Shown piece after piece: positions 26,451 to 32,804 of a stretch of DNA of 32,804 nt. Source of the DNA: Ralstonia pickettii. Its GTDB lineage: Bacteria > Pseudomonadota > Gammaproteobacteria > Burkholderiales > Burkholderiaceae. Both the position numbers and the translations under genes were made by a program. The stretch is taken from positions 1-32,804 of the forward strand of contig NZ_MCGB01000080.1 in assembly GCF_001699815.1 (NCBI RefSeq), in the 5' to 3' direction. The notes under the pieces were generated by a model. That model was not told the DNA's origin and ran no database searches. It saw nothing but the letters and a program-made list of their open reading frames with translations. Numbering within the stretch: position 1 is the first letter of the stretch; every line of letters begins with the position of its first letter.

Positions 26451-27311
26451 ATGGATTACATCGACTTTGCGCGCACCTGGGTCGTCACCCACGCTGAGTT
26501 CCTGCTGACTTGGCTGATCACTGCGCTGCTGGTGATGACGCTGGCCTGGATCGAAATACGCCGCGCCACCCGGCGTGCCGCCATGGCGATGACCGAGGCT
26601 GTGGCCACCACGGTTGCGGCGTGTGTGCCCGAAATTGCGGCGGCGGCGCAGAGCGCACATCCGGGCGTATCCGCATCGGCATCCTCTCCGGGTTTGGTCG
26701 AGGCGATGCGCGCACTCGGTCACCTCTCGGCGGACCGGATGCATTGGCTGCACGCCGTCGCGAACCTGCGTTTGCCTGAGACGGCGTTGCCGCCGGCGGC
26801 ACCAGGCATGCCCGTGCATCCGCTCGTATACGACACGCCGCGCCCGCTGGCCGAAGCTCACTTGGCGGCAGAACGCTGCTTTGCCGATCACGCGCGTGTT
26901 TTGCAGGCCGAACGCCGCGCCTTGCAAGCGCTGGAGACCGCCGAGCGTGAGGGCTCCAGCGAACTGCATCGCATCGAGCGAGAGACCTCGGCCATCGTTG
27001 AACGCTTCGACCAGGCCAACGCGCAATCGGAGCAGACCGATGTGCAGCGCTTTCTCATCCAGAAATTCAACACGCTTGGCAATCGCGAACGCGAGTTGAC
27101 CGCACAGCTCGCGGCGCTTCGCCAACAACTCGGGGAGCGTACGGAGGCGTTGTGGGCGCAATCGCAGCGTGCAGCCGATGACTATGCTGCGATGCTTGAT
27201 CCGCTGGTGGCCGTAGCCCGTCGCGAGCTTGGTCACGAAACGGCGACGGATGAGACGGCACTGTGGCTTGCCCGCACGCGCACGGGTCAAGGGCCGCTGC
27301 GCGCTGCCTGA
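26451..27311 (+). CDS. unrecognised membrane-anchored coiled-coil protein
   Basis: A 286-residue protein I do not recognise. It has a strong AAGGAGGG before the ATG. There is one transmembrane segment near the N-terminus (about residues 15-34, AEFLLTWLITALLVMTLAWIE), an Ala-rich stretch, a Pro-rich linker (about 108-130), then a long charged helical region (about 140-245; FADHARVLQAERRALQALETAERE ... NRERELTAQLAALRQQLGERTEAL) likely to form a coiled coil. The topology (short periplasmic N-terminus, cytoplasmic coiled coil) resembles RmuC- or cell-division-type scaffold proteins, but I see no defining motif. It has its own transcription unit, lying after the aspS terminator and 117 nt before nudB. 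Confidence 0.75.
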   Translation: MDYIDFARTWVVTHAEFLLTWLITALLVMTLAWIEIRRATRRAAMAMTEAVATTVAACVPEIAAAAQSAHPGVSASASSPGLVEAMRALGHLSADRMHWLHAVANLRLPETALPPAAPGMPVHPLVYDTPRPLAEAHLAAERCFADHARVLQAERRALQALETAEREGSSELHRIERETSAIVERFDQANAQSEQTDVQRFLIQKFNTLGNRERELTAQLAALRQQLGERTEALWAQSQRAADDYAAMLDPLVAVARRELGHETATDETALWLARTRTGQGPLRAA

Positions 27312-27427
27312 TCGCTGCCACGGCATGGCAGCACGCTGAACGTCACGGTGGCACGCTTCTGGCTGCGGTAAGCTATGGACTTGCAGCGCGATCGCGCCGT
27401 CATCGAAGCACGCAGCAACCCACGCCC

Positions 27428-27913
27428 ATGCCGCACAAGATTCCCGTCTCCGTTCTCGTCGTCATCCACACGCCCGATTTGCATGTGTTGGTGATGGAGC
27501 GGGCAGATCATCCGGGCTTCTGGCAATCCGTGACGGGCAGTTGCGACGCGCTCGACGAACCTCTGGCCGACACGGCCCGCCGGGAGGTGCTGGAAGAAAC
27601 CGGCATCGACGCAGCCCAGCATCATCTGATCGACTGGGGCCACCATATCGAATACGAAATCTACCCGCGCTGGCGGCATCGCTACGCGCCGGGCATCACG
27701 CGCAACACCGAGCATTGGTTCGGCCTGCTGGTGAGCGGCAAGATGCCGGTGCGGATGTCTCCGCGCGAGCATGTGCAAGCCGAATGGTTGCCCTACCAAG
27801 ATGCCGCCGCGCGCTGCTTCTCGCGCAGCAACGCCGAGGCCATCCTGCAGTTGCCCGAGCGCCTCGCTGCCTATCATGCCCGTCAGGCGGCTCTGACAAA
27901 GGACCAGGCCTGA
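27428..27913 (+). CDS. nudB: dihydroneopterin triphosphate diphosphatase
   Basis: A 161-residue Nudix hydrolase resembling NudB, which removes pyrophosphate from dihydroneopterin triphosphate in folate synthesis. The Nudix box is at about residues 37-60: G-S-C-D-A-L-D-E ... RREVLEETGI; there is one residue more than the canonical G-x5-E spacing, while REVLEETG is intact. WQSVTGS just before it and FGLLVSGKMPVRMSPREHVQAEWLPY after it fit the NudB family. The start at 27428 (MPHKIPVSVLVVIHT) matches family N-termini. It precedes ybhP by 1 nt. Confidence 0.9.
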   Translation: MPHKIPVSVLVVIHTPDLHVLVMERADHPGFWQSVTGSCDALDEPLADTARREVLEETGIDAAQHHLIDWGHHIEYEIYPRWRHRYAPGITRNTEHWFGLLVSGKMPVRMSPREHVQAEWLPYQDAAARCFSRSNAEAILQLPERLAAYHARQAALTKDQA

Positions 27914-27914
27914 C

Positions 27915-28661
27915 ATGCTTCGTTTGCGCGTTGCCACCTACAACATCCACAAGGGCGTGACAGGCATTGCGCGGCGCGTGCGCGTGCATGACGTGCGGCA
28001 GGGCCTGCATAGCATGGACGCCGATATCGTCTTCCTGCAGGAAGTGCAGGACCGCAACGACCGCCTGGTCGCCGCAGAACTGTTCGACCCGAATTACACG
28101 CAGCTGCGCTACCTTGCGACGGACGTCTATCCGCACACCGTCTATGGCCGCAATGCCGTCTACGAGCACGGGCATCACGGCAACGCCATTCTGTCGCGGT
28201 TTCCGATCCTGCTGTCGGAAAACTTGGATATCTCCGACCACCGTTTCGAGCAGCGCGGACTGCTGCACGCCGTGACCGATCTCGGCTTCGGCGAAGTGCA
28301 CCTGCTGTGTGCACACTTCGGCCTGTTCGCCCGCAGCCGGCAGCGGCAGGCGGAGGCGCTCGTCGATCGCGTGCGTTCGGTCGTGCCACCCGATGCGCCG
28401 CTCGTGGTGGCGGGCGATTTCAACGATTGGAACAACCGGCTCGATCGCACGATTTGCCAAGCGCTGGGGGCGACCGAAGTGGCCGACAAGGCCGCCAACG
28501 CGCGCCCGGTGCGCACCTTCCCGAGCCACATGCCGTGGTTGCGTCTAGACCGCATCTACGTACGCGGTTTCGATATTGAACGTGCGCATGCGCTGACCGG
28601 CCGCGAATGGGCGCAGCGCTCCGATCACGTTCCCCTGCTAGCTGAACTGGCGCATCCATGA
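27915..28661 (+). CDS. ybhP: endonuclease/exonuclease/phosphatase-family protein, YbhP-like
   Basis: A 248-residue metal-dependent EEP-fold protein. Active-site motifs: TYNIHKGV (Asn10), FLQEVQ (Glu), NAILSRFP, HFGLFARSRQRQAE, GDFNDW (Asp/Asn), and a C-terminal RSDHVPLLAEL (Asp-His). No signal peptide. In E. coli ybhP sits directly before clsB; the same order here, with an ATGA overlap at 28658-28661, suggests a link to phospholipid metabolism, perhaps as a phosphodiesterase. The substrate is unknown. Confidence 0.9.
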   Translation: MLRLRVATYNIHKGVTGIARRVRVHDVRQGLHSMDADIVFLQEVQDRNDRLVAAELFDPNYTQLRYLATDVYPHTVYGRNAVYEHGHHGNAILSRFPILLSENLDISDHRFEQRGLLHAVTDLGFGEVHLLCAHFGLFARSRQRQAEALVDRVRSVVPPDAPLVVAGDFNDWNNRLDRTICQALGATEVADKAANARPVRTFPSHMPWLRLDRIYVRGFDIERAHALTGREWAQRSDHVPLLAELAHP

Positions 28662-29926
28662 GGGTCGTGCGCGATGCGGGTCCGCTGCGCTCGGAGTGGC
28701 GGCGGGGTAAGCCCCTGCCGGGCAACGACGTCGACCTGCTGTGCGGTGGCGCCGAGTTCTTCCCCGCACTGATCGAAGCCATCGATGCCGCTCAACGCCG
28801 CGTCGCGCTCGAAACCTACATCTACACCGACGACGCCACCGCCCACAGCGTGACCGAAGCGCTCGCCCGCGCGGCGCGCCGCGGCGTGGATGTCCACCTG
28901 ACCATCGACGGCTTCGGCACCGGCCTGCTGCCCCCGAGCATCGCGGCGATGCTCGAAACGGCGGGTGTGAACTTGCGCATCTATCGTCCGGTGCGCGGTT
29001 TCCGCCTGCAGCGCCGCCACTTGCGACGGCTGCATCGCAAGATCGCCGTCATCGATGACGACGAGGCATTCGTGGGTGGCATCAACATCATCGATGACCT
29101 GAATCACGCGCCGTTTAACGACACCGCGCTGGGGCCGCGTTACGACTTTGCCGTGCGGGTGCGCGGCCCGCTGGTCGCGCAGATTGCGCTGACCGTCGAC
29201 CGGCTCTGGTGGCAAATGGGCGTGCGCGTTGGCATGCGGGAGGTGGGCGTCACGGGCGTCGCCGCCGAGTTTCCGGTGATGACGGATACGCCGCGGCCAC
29301 GACATCGCGGAGCATCCGGGCGAGAAAGTGAGCGCGCACCGGGCACCGTGCTGGCTTCGCTGGTGCTGCGTGACAATGTCCGTAACCGACGCGCGATCGA
29401 ACGCGAATATCTGCGCGCGCTGGGTGCGGCGCGGCACGAGGTAATCATCGCCAACGCGTACTTTTTGCCGGGTGTGCGTTTCATGCGTGCGCTGGCTGCA
29501 TGTCGACGGCGCGGTGTGCGCGTGCGCCTGTTGCTGCAGGGGCAGGTCGAATACCGGCTGCAGCACTACGCGACGCGGTCGCTGTATCACATGCTGCTGC
29601 GCGACAACGTCGAGATCCACGAATACACCGCCAGCTTCCTGCACGCCAAGGTGGCCGTGGTGGATGATCGCTGGGCAACGGTCGGCTCGAGCAACATCGA
29701 CCCATTCAGCCTGCTGCTTGCTCGCGAAGCGAACGTAGTGGTGTGGGATTCGACCGTGGCCAACGAACTGCGCGGCGCGCTGGAAGGCGCCATGGCCCAT
29801 CACGCACGCCGCGTCCTGGCCGATGCACACGCCGCGCGCCGCTGGTGGTGGCGCCTGGCAGATTGGTGCGCCTACCGGCTCGTGCGCCTTGGCGTCGTCA
29901 TCAGCGGGCGCGCAGCACAGTATTAG
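28658..29926 (+). CDS. clsB: cardiolipin synthase B (phospholipase D family)
   Basis: A 422-residue member of the PLD superfamily. Two HKD motifs are visible: HRKIAVIDDDEAFVGGIN (His126) and HAKVAVVDDRWATVGSSNIDPFS (His329). The first part, GNDVDLLCGGAEFFPALIEAI...RRVALETYIY, matches ClsB. It joins two phosphatidylglycerols to cardiolipin at the inner membrane, and ClsB can also make phosphatidylglycerol from PE-type donors. There is no long N-terminal membrane anchor, unlike ClsA. The ATG overlaps the ybhP stop, giving a nudB-ybhP-clsB transcription unit. Confidence 0.93.
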   Translation: MRVVRDAGPLRSEWRRGKPLPGNDVDLLCGGAEFFPALIEAIDAAQRRVALETYIYTDDATAHSVTEALARAARRGVDVHLTIDGFGTGLLPPSIAAMLETAGVNLRIYRPVRGFRLQRRHLRRLHRKIAVIDDDEAFVGGINIIDDLNHAPFNDTALGPRYDFAVRVRGPLVAQIALTVDRLWWQMGVRVGMREVGVTGVAAEFPVMTDTPRPRHRGASGRESERAPGTVLASLVLRDNVRNRRAIEREYLRALGAARHEVIIANAYFLPGVRFMRALAACRRRGVRVRLLLQGQVEYRLQHYATRSLYHMLLRDNVEIHEYTASFLHAKVAVVDDRWATVGSSNIDPFSLLLAREANVVVWDSTVANELRGALEGAMAHHARRVLADAHAARRWWWRLADWCAYRLVRLGVVISGRAAQY

Positions 29927-29965
29927 TGGTACGGACATCTACAAAACAAACAAGACGGAGGAGAC

Positions 29966-31630
29966 ATGCAAGTCATCACAGCGGATGAGGCCGCGCGATT
30001 GGTGCAGCCCGGGTGGACGGTGGCATGCGCGGGGTTTGTCGGCGCGGGCCATGCAGAGGCCGTCACGCACGCGCTGGAACGCCGCTTTCTGACCACAGGC
30101 GAACCGCGCGATCTCACGCTGGTCTACTCCGCCGGACAGGGCGATCGCGCTACGCGCGGCGTCAACCATTTCGGCAATCCAGAGATGACGCGCTGCGTGG
30201 TGGGTGGGCATTGGCGCTCGGCCACGCGGCTCGCAGACATGGCGCTTGCCGAGCAATGCGATGCGTTCAACCTGCCGCAGGGCGTGCTCACGCATCTGTA
30301 CCGCGCCATCGCGGGCGGCAAGCCTGGCGTGCTGACCAAGATGGGCCTGCATACCTTCGTCGACCCACGCACGGAGCTTGACCCGCGCTACCACGGTGGG
30401 GCGATCAATCACCGCGCAAAGGCGGCGCGAGCGGCAGGTAAGGCGTCCTGGGTCGAATACGAGCGCTTTCGGGGCGATGACTATCTCTTCTACCCCAGCT
30501 TCCCGCTGCACTGCGTCTTTCTGCGCGGCACTGCCGCCGACCCGCGCGGCAACATCAGCACGCACGAAGAAGCCTTTCACCACGAGTTGCTGGCCATGGC
30601 GCAGGCCGCGCGCAACTCGGGCGGCATCGTCATCGCGCAGGTGCGTCGGCTCGTCGATCGGCATGACAACCTGCAGGCGATCCACGTGCCGGGCATCCTC
30701 GTCGATTACGTGGTCGTTGCCGAGGATGAAGCCGAACACCAGATGACCTTCGGCGAGGCGTTCAACCCAACCTATATCCGCCCCTGGCAAGGCGAGGCGA
30801 TCCAGCTCAAGGAAGACGCCATCGAAGCGAGCGACGCGCTGGAGGCGAGCCAGCACGGCGCGCTCGACGCCCGCACGCTGGTGCAACGCCGCGCCGTGCT
30901 GGAACTGATGGCGCAGCAACCGCGCGTCGTGAACCTCGGCGTGGGCATGCCGGCAGCGGTCGGCGCCCTGGCTGAACAGGAGGGGGCGCGCGGTTTCACG
31001 CTCACCGTGGAAGCCGGCCCCATCGGCGGCACGCCGGCAGATGGCCTCAGCTTTGGCGCGTCGGCCTATCCCGAAGCGGTTGTCGATCAACCCGCGCAGT
31101 TTGACTTCTACGAGGGCGGTGGCATTGATCTCGCCATCCTCGGTCTGGCAGAACTGGACGGCGCCGGCAACGTCAACGTCAGCCTGTTCGGCGAGGGCGG
31201 CGACACCATTGTCGCCGGCGTTGGCGGCTTCATCAACATCACGCAGAGCGCTCGTTCAATCGTGTTCATGGGCACGCTCACCGCCGGCGGCCTGCAGGTC
31301 GAAGCCGAAGGCGGCAAGCTGCGCATCGTGCGCGAAGGACGGCTCAAGAAGATCGTGCCCGCCGTGTCGCACCTGACCTTCAACGGTGAATATGCGGCGC
31401 GATCGGGCATTCCCGTGCGCTATGTGACCGAGCGCGCCGTCTTCGAGATGCGCGCCGATGGCAACGGCGGTCGGCGCCTCACCCTCACAGAAATCGCCCC
31501 CGGCATCGATCTGCAGCGTGATGTACTGGACCAGTGTGCCGCAGAGGTTGCCGTGGCAGCCGACCTACGCGAAATGGACGCTCGCATCTTCCGCCGCGGC
31601 GCCATGTGTGCGGGCATCACGCCGGTCTGA
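29966..31630 (+). CDS. family I acyl-CoA:acetate/3-ketoacid CoA-transferase (fused alpha-beta)
   Basis: A 554-residue single-chain CoA-transferase, of YdiF/propionate CoA-transferase type, in which the alpha (about 1-290) and beta (about 300-554) domains of SCOT-like enzymes are joined. The alpha half has AGFVGAGHAEAV and GLHTFVDPR, the beta half GVGMPAAVGALAEQEGA and the catalytic Glu349 in LTVEAGPIGG, followed by GGGIDLAILGLAELDGAGNVNVS. It would move CoA between short acyl groups via a glutamyl-CoA intermediate; substrates are not visible. GGAGGAGAC upstream fits 29966. It starts 39 nt after clsB, but may have its own promoter. Confidence 0.92.
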   Translation: MQVITADEAARLVQPGWTVACAGFVGAGHAEAVTHALERRFLTTGEPRDLTLVYSAGQGDRATRGVNHFGNPEMTRCVVGGHWRSATRLADMALAEQCDAFNLPQGVLTHLYRAIAGGKPGVLTKMGLHTFVDPRTELDPRYHGGAINHRAKAARAAGKASWVEYERFRGDDYLFYPSFPLHCVFLRGTAADPRGNISTHEEAFHHELLAMAQAARNSGGIVIAQVRRLVDRHDNLQAIHVPGILVDYVVVAEDEAEHQMTFGEAFNPTYIRPWQGEAIQLKEDAIEASDALEASQHGALDARTLVQRRAVLELMAQQPRVVNLGVGMPAAVGALAEQEGARGFTLTVEAGPIGGTPADGLSFGASAYPEAVVDQPAQFDFYEGGGIDLAILGLAELDGAGNVNVSLFGEGGDTIVAGVGGFINITQSARSIVFMGTLTAGGLQVEAEGGKLRIVREGRLKKIVPAVSHLTFNGEYAARSGIPVRYVTERAVFEMRADGNGGRRLTLTEIAPGIDLQRDVLDQCAAEVAVAADLREMDARIFRRGAMCAGITPV

Positions 31631-31846
31631 TTTTGAGGCTGTCTATTTACTGATGGGTAGCACTAGAAAACCCATCCACTGTGCCACGCCGCACGCGTTT
31701 CTTGGGTGCGGCGCACACCCCGCAAAGCCTTTCATTTAAAGGGCTTGCTGGATTCGCGCTGCACCGCGAAAGGTGGCGATTCGGTGTCGCCATTTAGATG
31801 CCCCTTTCTAATAAAACACTTGCCGCTCAAAGGCCCCCTGTAAATA

Positions 31847-31864
31847 ATTGAACGACCGTTCGAT
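31847..31864 (+). promoter_or_regulatory. palindromic operator, probably for the TetR regulator
   Basis: The 18-bp site ATTGAACGACCGTTCGAT is an inverted repeat (7 of 9 pairs match), with GAACG-AC-CGTTC at its centre, the form of many TetR-family operators. It lies about 120 nt before the tetR-like start and covers the putative -35, so it suggests autorepression. Confidence 0.6.
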
Positions 31865-31877
31865 TTTGGGCTAGAGT
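31848..31877 (+). promoter_or_regulatory. promoter of the tetR-like gene
   Basis: -35 TTGAAC (31848-31853), 18-nt spacer, -10 TAGAGT (31872-31877). The -35 lies within the palindrome. Transcription would start near 31884, giving a leader of about 100 nt. Confidence 0.55.
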
Positions 31878-31983
31878 GTTTGCGCAGGCTGGTTTACAGT
31901 CCTGCCCGGCACGCGAAAGGCGCCCTGCAAGAAGCCAATTTTCTCGCGTGTCACGCCCCAGAAAAGAACGGAGAGAAATCATC

Positions 31984-32634
31984 ATGCGTCACCCGACCGC
32001 TCGTCTCGAATCGAATCACGCAGCAGCCACGCCGATGCGAAAGGGCGAGTTGACGCGTGCAGCGATTCTCGATGCCGCGCTGGAACTGGCCTCGCGCGAC
32101 GGACTGGAAGGATTGACGATCGGTGTGCTCGCGGAGCGCATGCAGATGAGCAAGAGCGGGGTGTTCGCGCACTTCGGCTCGCGTGAGGATCTGCAGGTGG
32201 AAGTGGTTCGCGAGTATCACAAACGGTTCGAGCAGGAAGTTTTCTACCCGAGCTTGACGGAACCGCGCGGTCTGCCGCGCCTGTGGAGCATGGTGCGACG
32301 CTGGATGGAGCGCCGCATTCAGGAAGTGACCACGGGCTGCATCTACATCAGCGGCGCGGTGGAGTACGACGATCGTGCCGAAAGCCCGGTGCGCGACGAA
32401 CTCGTCAAGAGCGTGACGATCTGGCGTGCAGCATTGGCCCGCGCGATCGCACAGGCAAAGGAAGAAGGCCACCTGCGTGCAGAAGCGGACCCGCAATTGA
32501 TGCTCTTCGAGATGTACAGCCTGGAACTGGGTCTGCATCACGATGCGCGTTTCCTGCGGTTGCCGAACAGCGCCGAGCTGGCCATGGTGGCGCTTAGAGC
32601 GTGTTATGCACTTTGGACGACAGGTGCGGCGTGA
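31984..32634 (+). CDS. TetR/AcrR-family regulator with IS-altered C-terminus
   Basis: A 216-residue product as read. The helix-turn-helix domain is at about residues 20-70 ([47 protein letters not shown]), followed by a helical ligand domain with [14 protein letters not shown] and a conserved [17 protein letters not shown]. The start at 31984 has GGAGA 9-10 nt upstream. The native sequence ends near AELAMVAL (about residue 205); the last dozen codons ([12 protein letters not shown]) read into the IS end at 32597-32634, so the true C-terminus has been replaced. Loss is small and the protein may still work. Probably controls itself through the operator upstream; target genes are not visible, since what lay to the right is now separated by the IS. 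Confidence 0.88.
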   Translation: MRHPTARLESNHAAATPMRKGELTRAAILDAALELASRDGLEGLTIGVLAERMQMSKSGVFAHFGSREDLQVEVVREYHKRFEQEVFYPSLTEPRGLPRLWSMVRRWMERRIQEVTTGCIYISGAVEYDDRAESPVRDELVKSVTIWRAALARAIAQAKEEGHLRAEADPQLMLFEMYSLELGLHHDARFLRLPNSAELAMVALRACYALWTTGAA

Positions 32635-32804
32635 ACGAGCATGAGCATGGCAAAGACGACGAAATGCAAGCCGGCGAGTGTTTCAGGCAAGCGCTCGTAG
32701 TCGCGTGCGAGTCTTCGAAACCGATTGAGCCATCCGAAACTGCGCTCGACGACCCATCGGCGTGGCAGCAGGACAAAGCCTTTCTTCGCCTCTGGCAGTT
32801 TGAT
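32597..32804 (-). mobile_element. IS5-family (IS427-like) insertion sequence, one end only
   Basis: The element begins near 32597-32599 with GAGCGTGTTATGCAC, the likely terminal inverted repeat, directly after a TTAG that fits the YTAR target of IS427-group elements. It extends past the right edge. The transposase gene reads leftwards and stops 6 nt from this end, as is usual for the group. The other end and the target duplication are not in the window. Confidence 0.8.
32604..32804 (-). CDS. IS5-family transposase, C-terminal 66 residues
   Basis: The frame is open from the right edge to TAA at 32606-32604. It reads [40 protein letters not shown] and ends in [11 protein letters not shown]. 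The [12 protein letters not shown]...RRLARDYE block carries the third acidic residue (Glu) of the DDE triad and the flanking Arg/Tyr of IS5-family transposases. The gene is cut by the window, so it is not known to be intact. Confidence 0.88.
   Translation of the reverse strand: MKLPEAKKGFVLLPRRWVVERSFGWLNRFRRLARDYERLPETLAGLHFVVFAMLMLVHAAPVVQSA

Larger units (their letters stand above)
31631..31983. other. 353-nt non-coding region with a series of stem-loops
   Basis: No convincing ORF lies here, and it is more AT-rich than its surroundings. Inverted repeats follow one another: GATGGGT (31652-31658)/ACCCATC (31670-31676); CGCCGCAC (31687-31694)/GTGCGGCG (31706-31713); GCAAAGCCTTT and its near complement AAAGGGCTTGC (about 31721-31747); TGGCGA (31774-31779)/TCGCCA (31787-31792) followed by TTT. 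One or more may end transcription of the CoA-transferase gene; together they might form a structured RNA. The right part holds the TetR promoter and operator. Confidence 0.5.

Overview
This is a GC-rich chromosomal segment from a betaproteobacterium of the Burkholderiaceae, most likely Ralstonia. That call rests on protein resemblance (a KirBac1.1-like channel, a GlcD-GlcF fusion carrying DUF3683, a DUF971-ubiE-Tim44-ubiJ-ubiB block, a DUF502-aspS-nudB-ybhP-clsB block) and on the strong GC bias that makes long antisense shadow ORFs. I see no tRNA, rRNA, CRISPR array or prophage. The one clear mobile element is an IS5-family (IS427-like) insertion that enters from the right edge.

Region 1 (1-3870) is the most unusual part. 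It looks like a functional-amyloid locus of the Fap type: the 3' end of a Gly/Ala/Thr-rich secreted subunit, a small secreted subunit-like protein, a secreted C39 cysteine peptidase (FapD-like), a further secreted subunit-like protein (FapE-like), and, on the opposite strand and convergent, a FapF-like outer-membrane beta-barrel with an N-terminal coiled coil. Three of the secreted proteins carry an L-D-x-x-R-G-(G/A) motif resembling the double-glycine site cut by C39 peptidases, and three share a C-terminal QNS...(I/L)Q signature. The order and the inverted fapF differ from the collinear fapABCDEF operon of Pseudomonas.

Region 2 (3871-9256) is mostly housekeeping: ilvA and queF overlap on the minus strand and end at a UUCG-tetraloop terminator. 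Divergent from them run a KirBac potassium channel, a fused SpmA-SpmB membrane protein and a YqaA/DedA-like membrane protein.

Region 3 (9416-15894) holds a 1345-residue flavin/Fe-S oxidoreductase, a HIT-family protein starting 3 nt later, and a YddA/SbmA-type ABC half-transporter.

Region 4 (15926-21337) is a ubiquinone-biosynthesis block: DUF971 protein, ubiE, a secreted Tim44-domain protein with a terminator, ubiJ and ubiB (ATGA overlap), then a TPMT-like methyltransferase.

Region 5 (21538-29926) holds a sodium:solute symporter, an FmdB-type zinc-ribbon protein, a DUF502 membrane protein, a non-discriminating aspS with a strong terminator, an unrecognised membrane-anchored coiled-coil protein, then a tight nudB-ybhP-clsB series.

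Region 6 (29966-32804) holds a family I CoA-transferase, a 353-nt structured intergenic region ending in a palindromic operator over a promoter, a TetR-family regulator whose last codons have been replaced by the IS, and the C-terminal part of the IS transposase.
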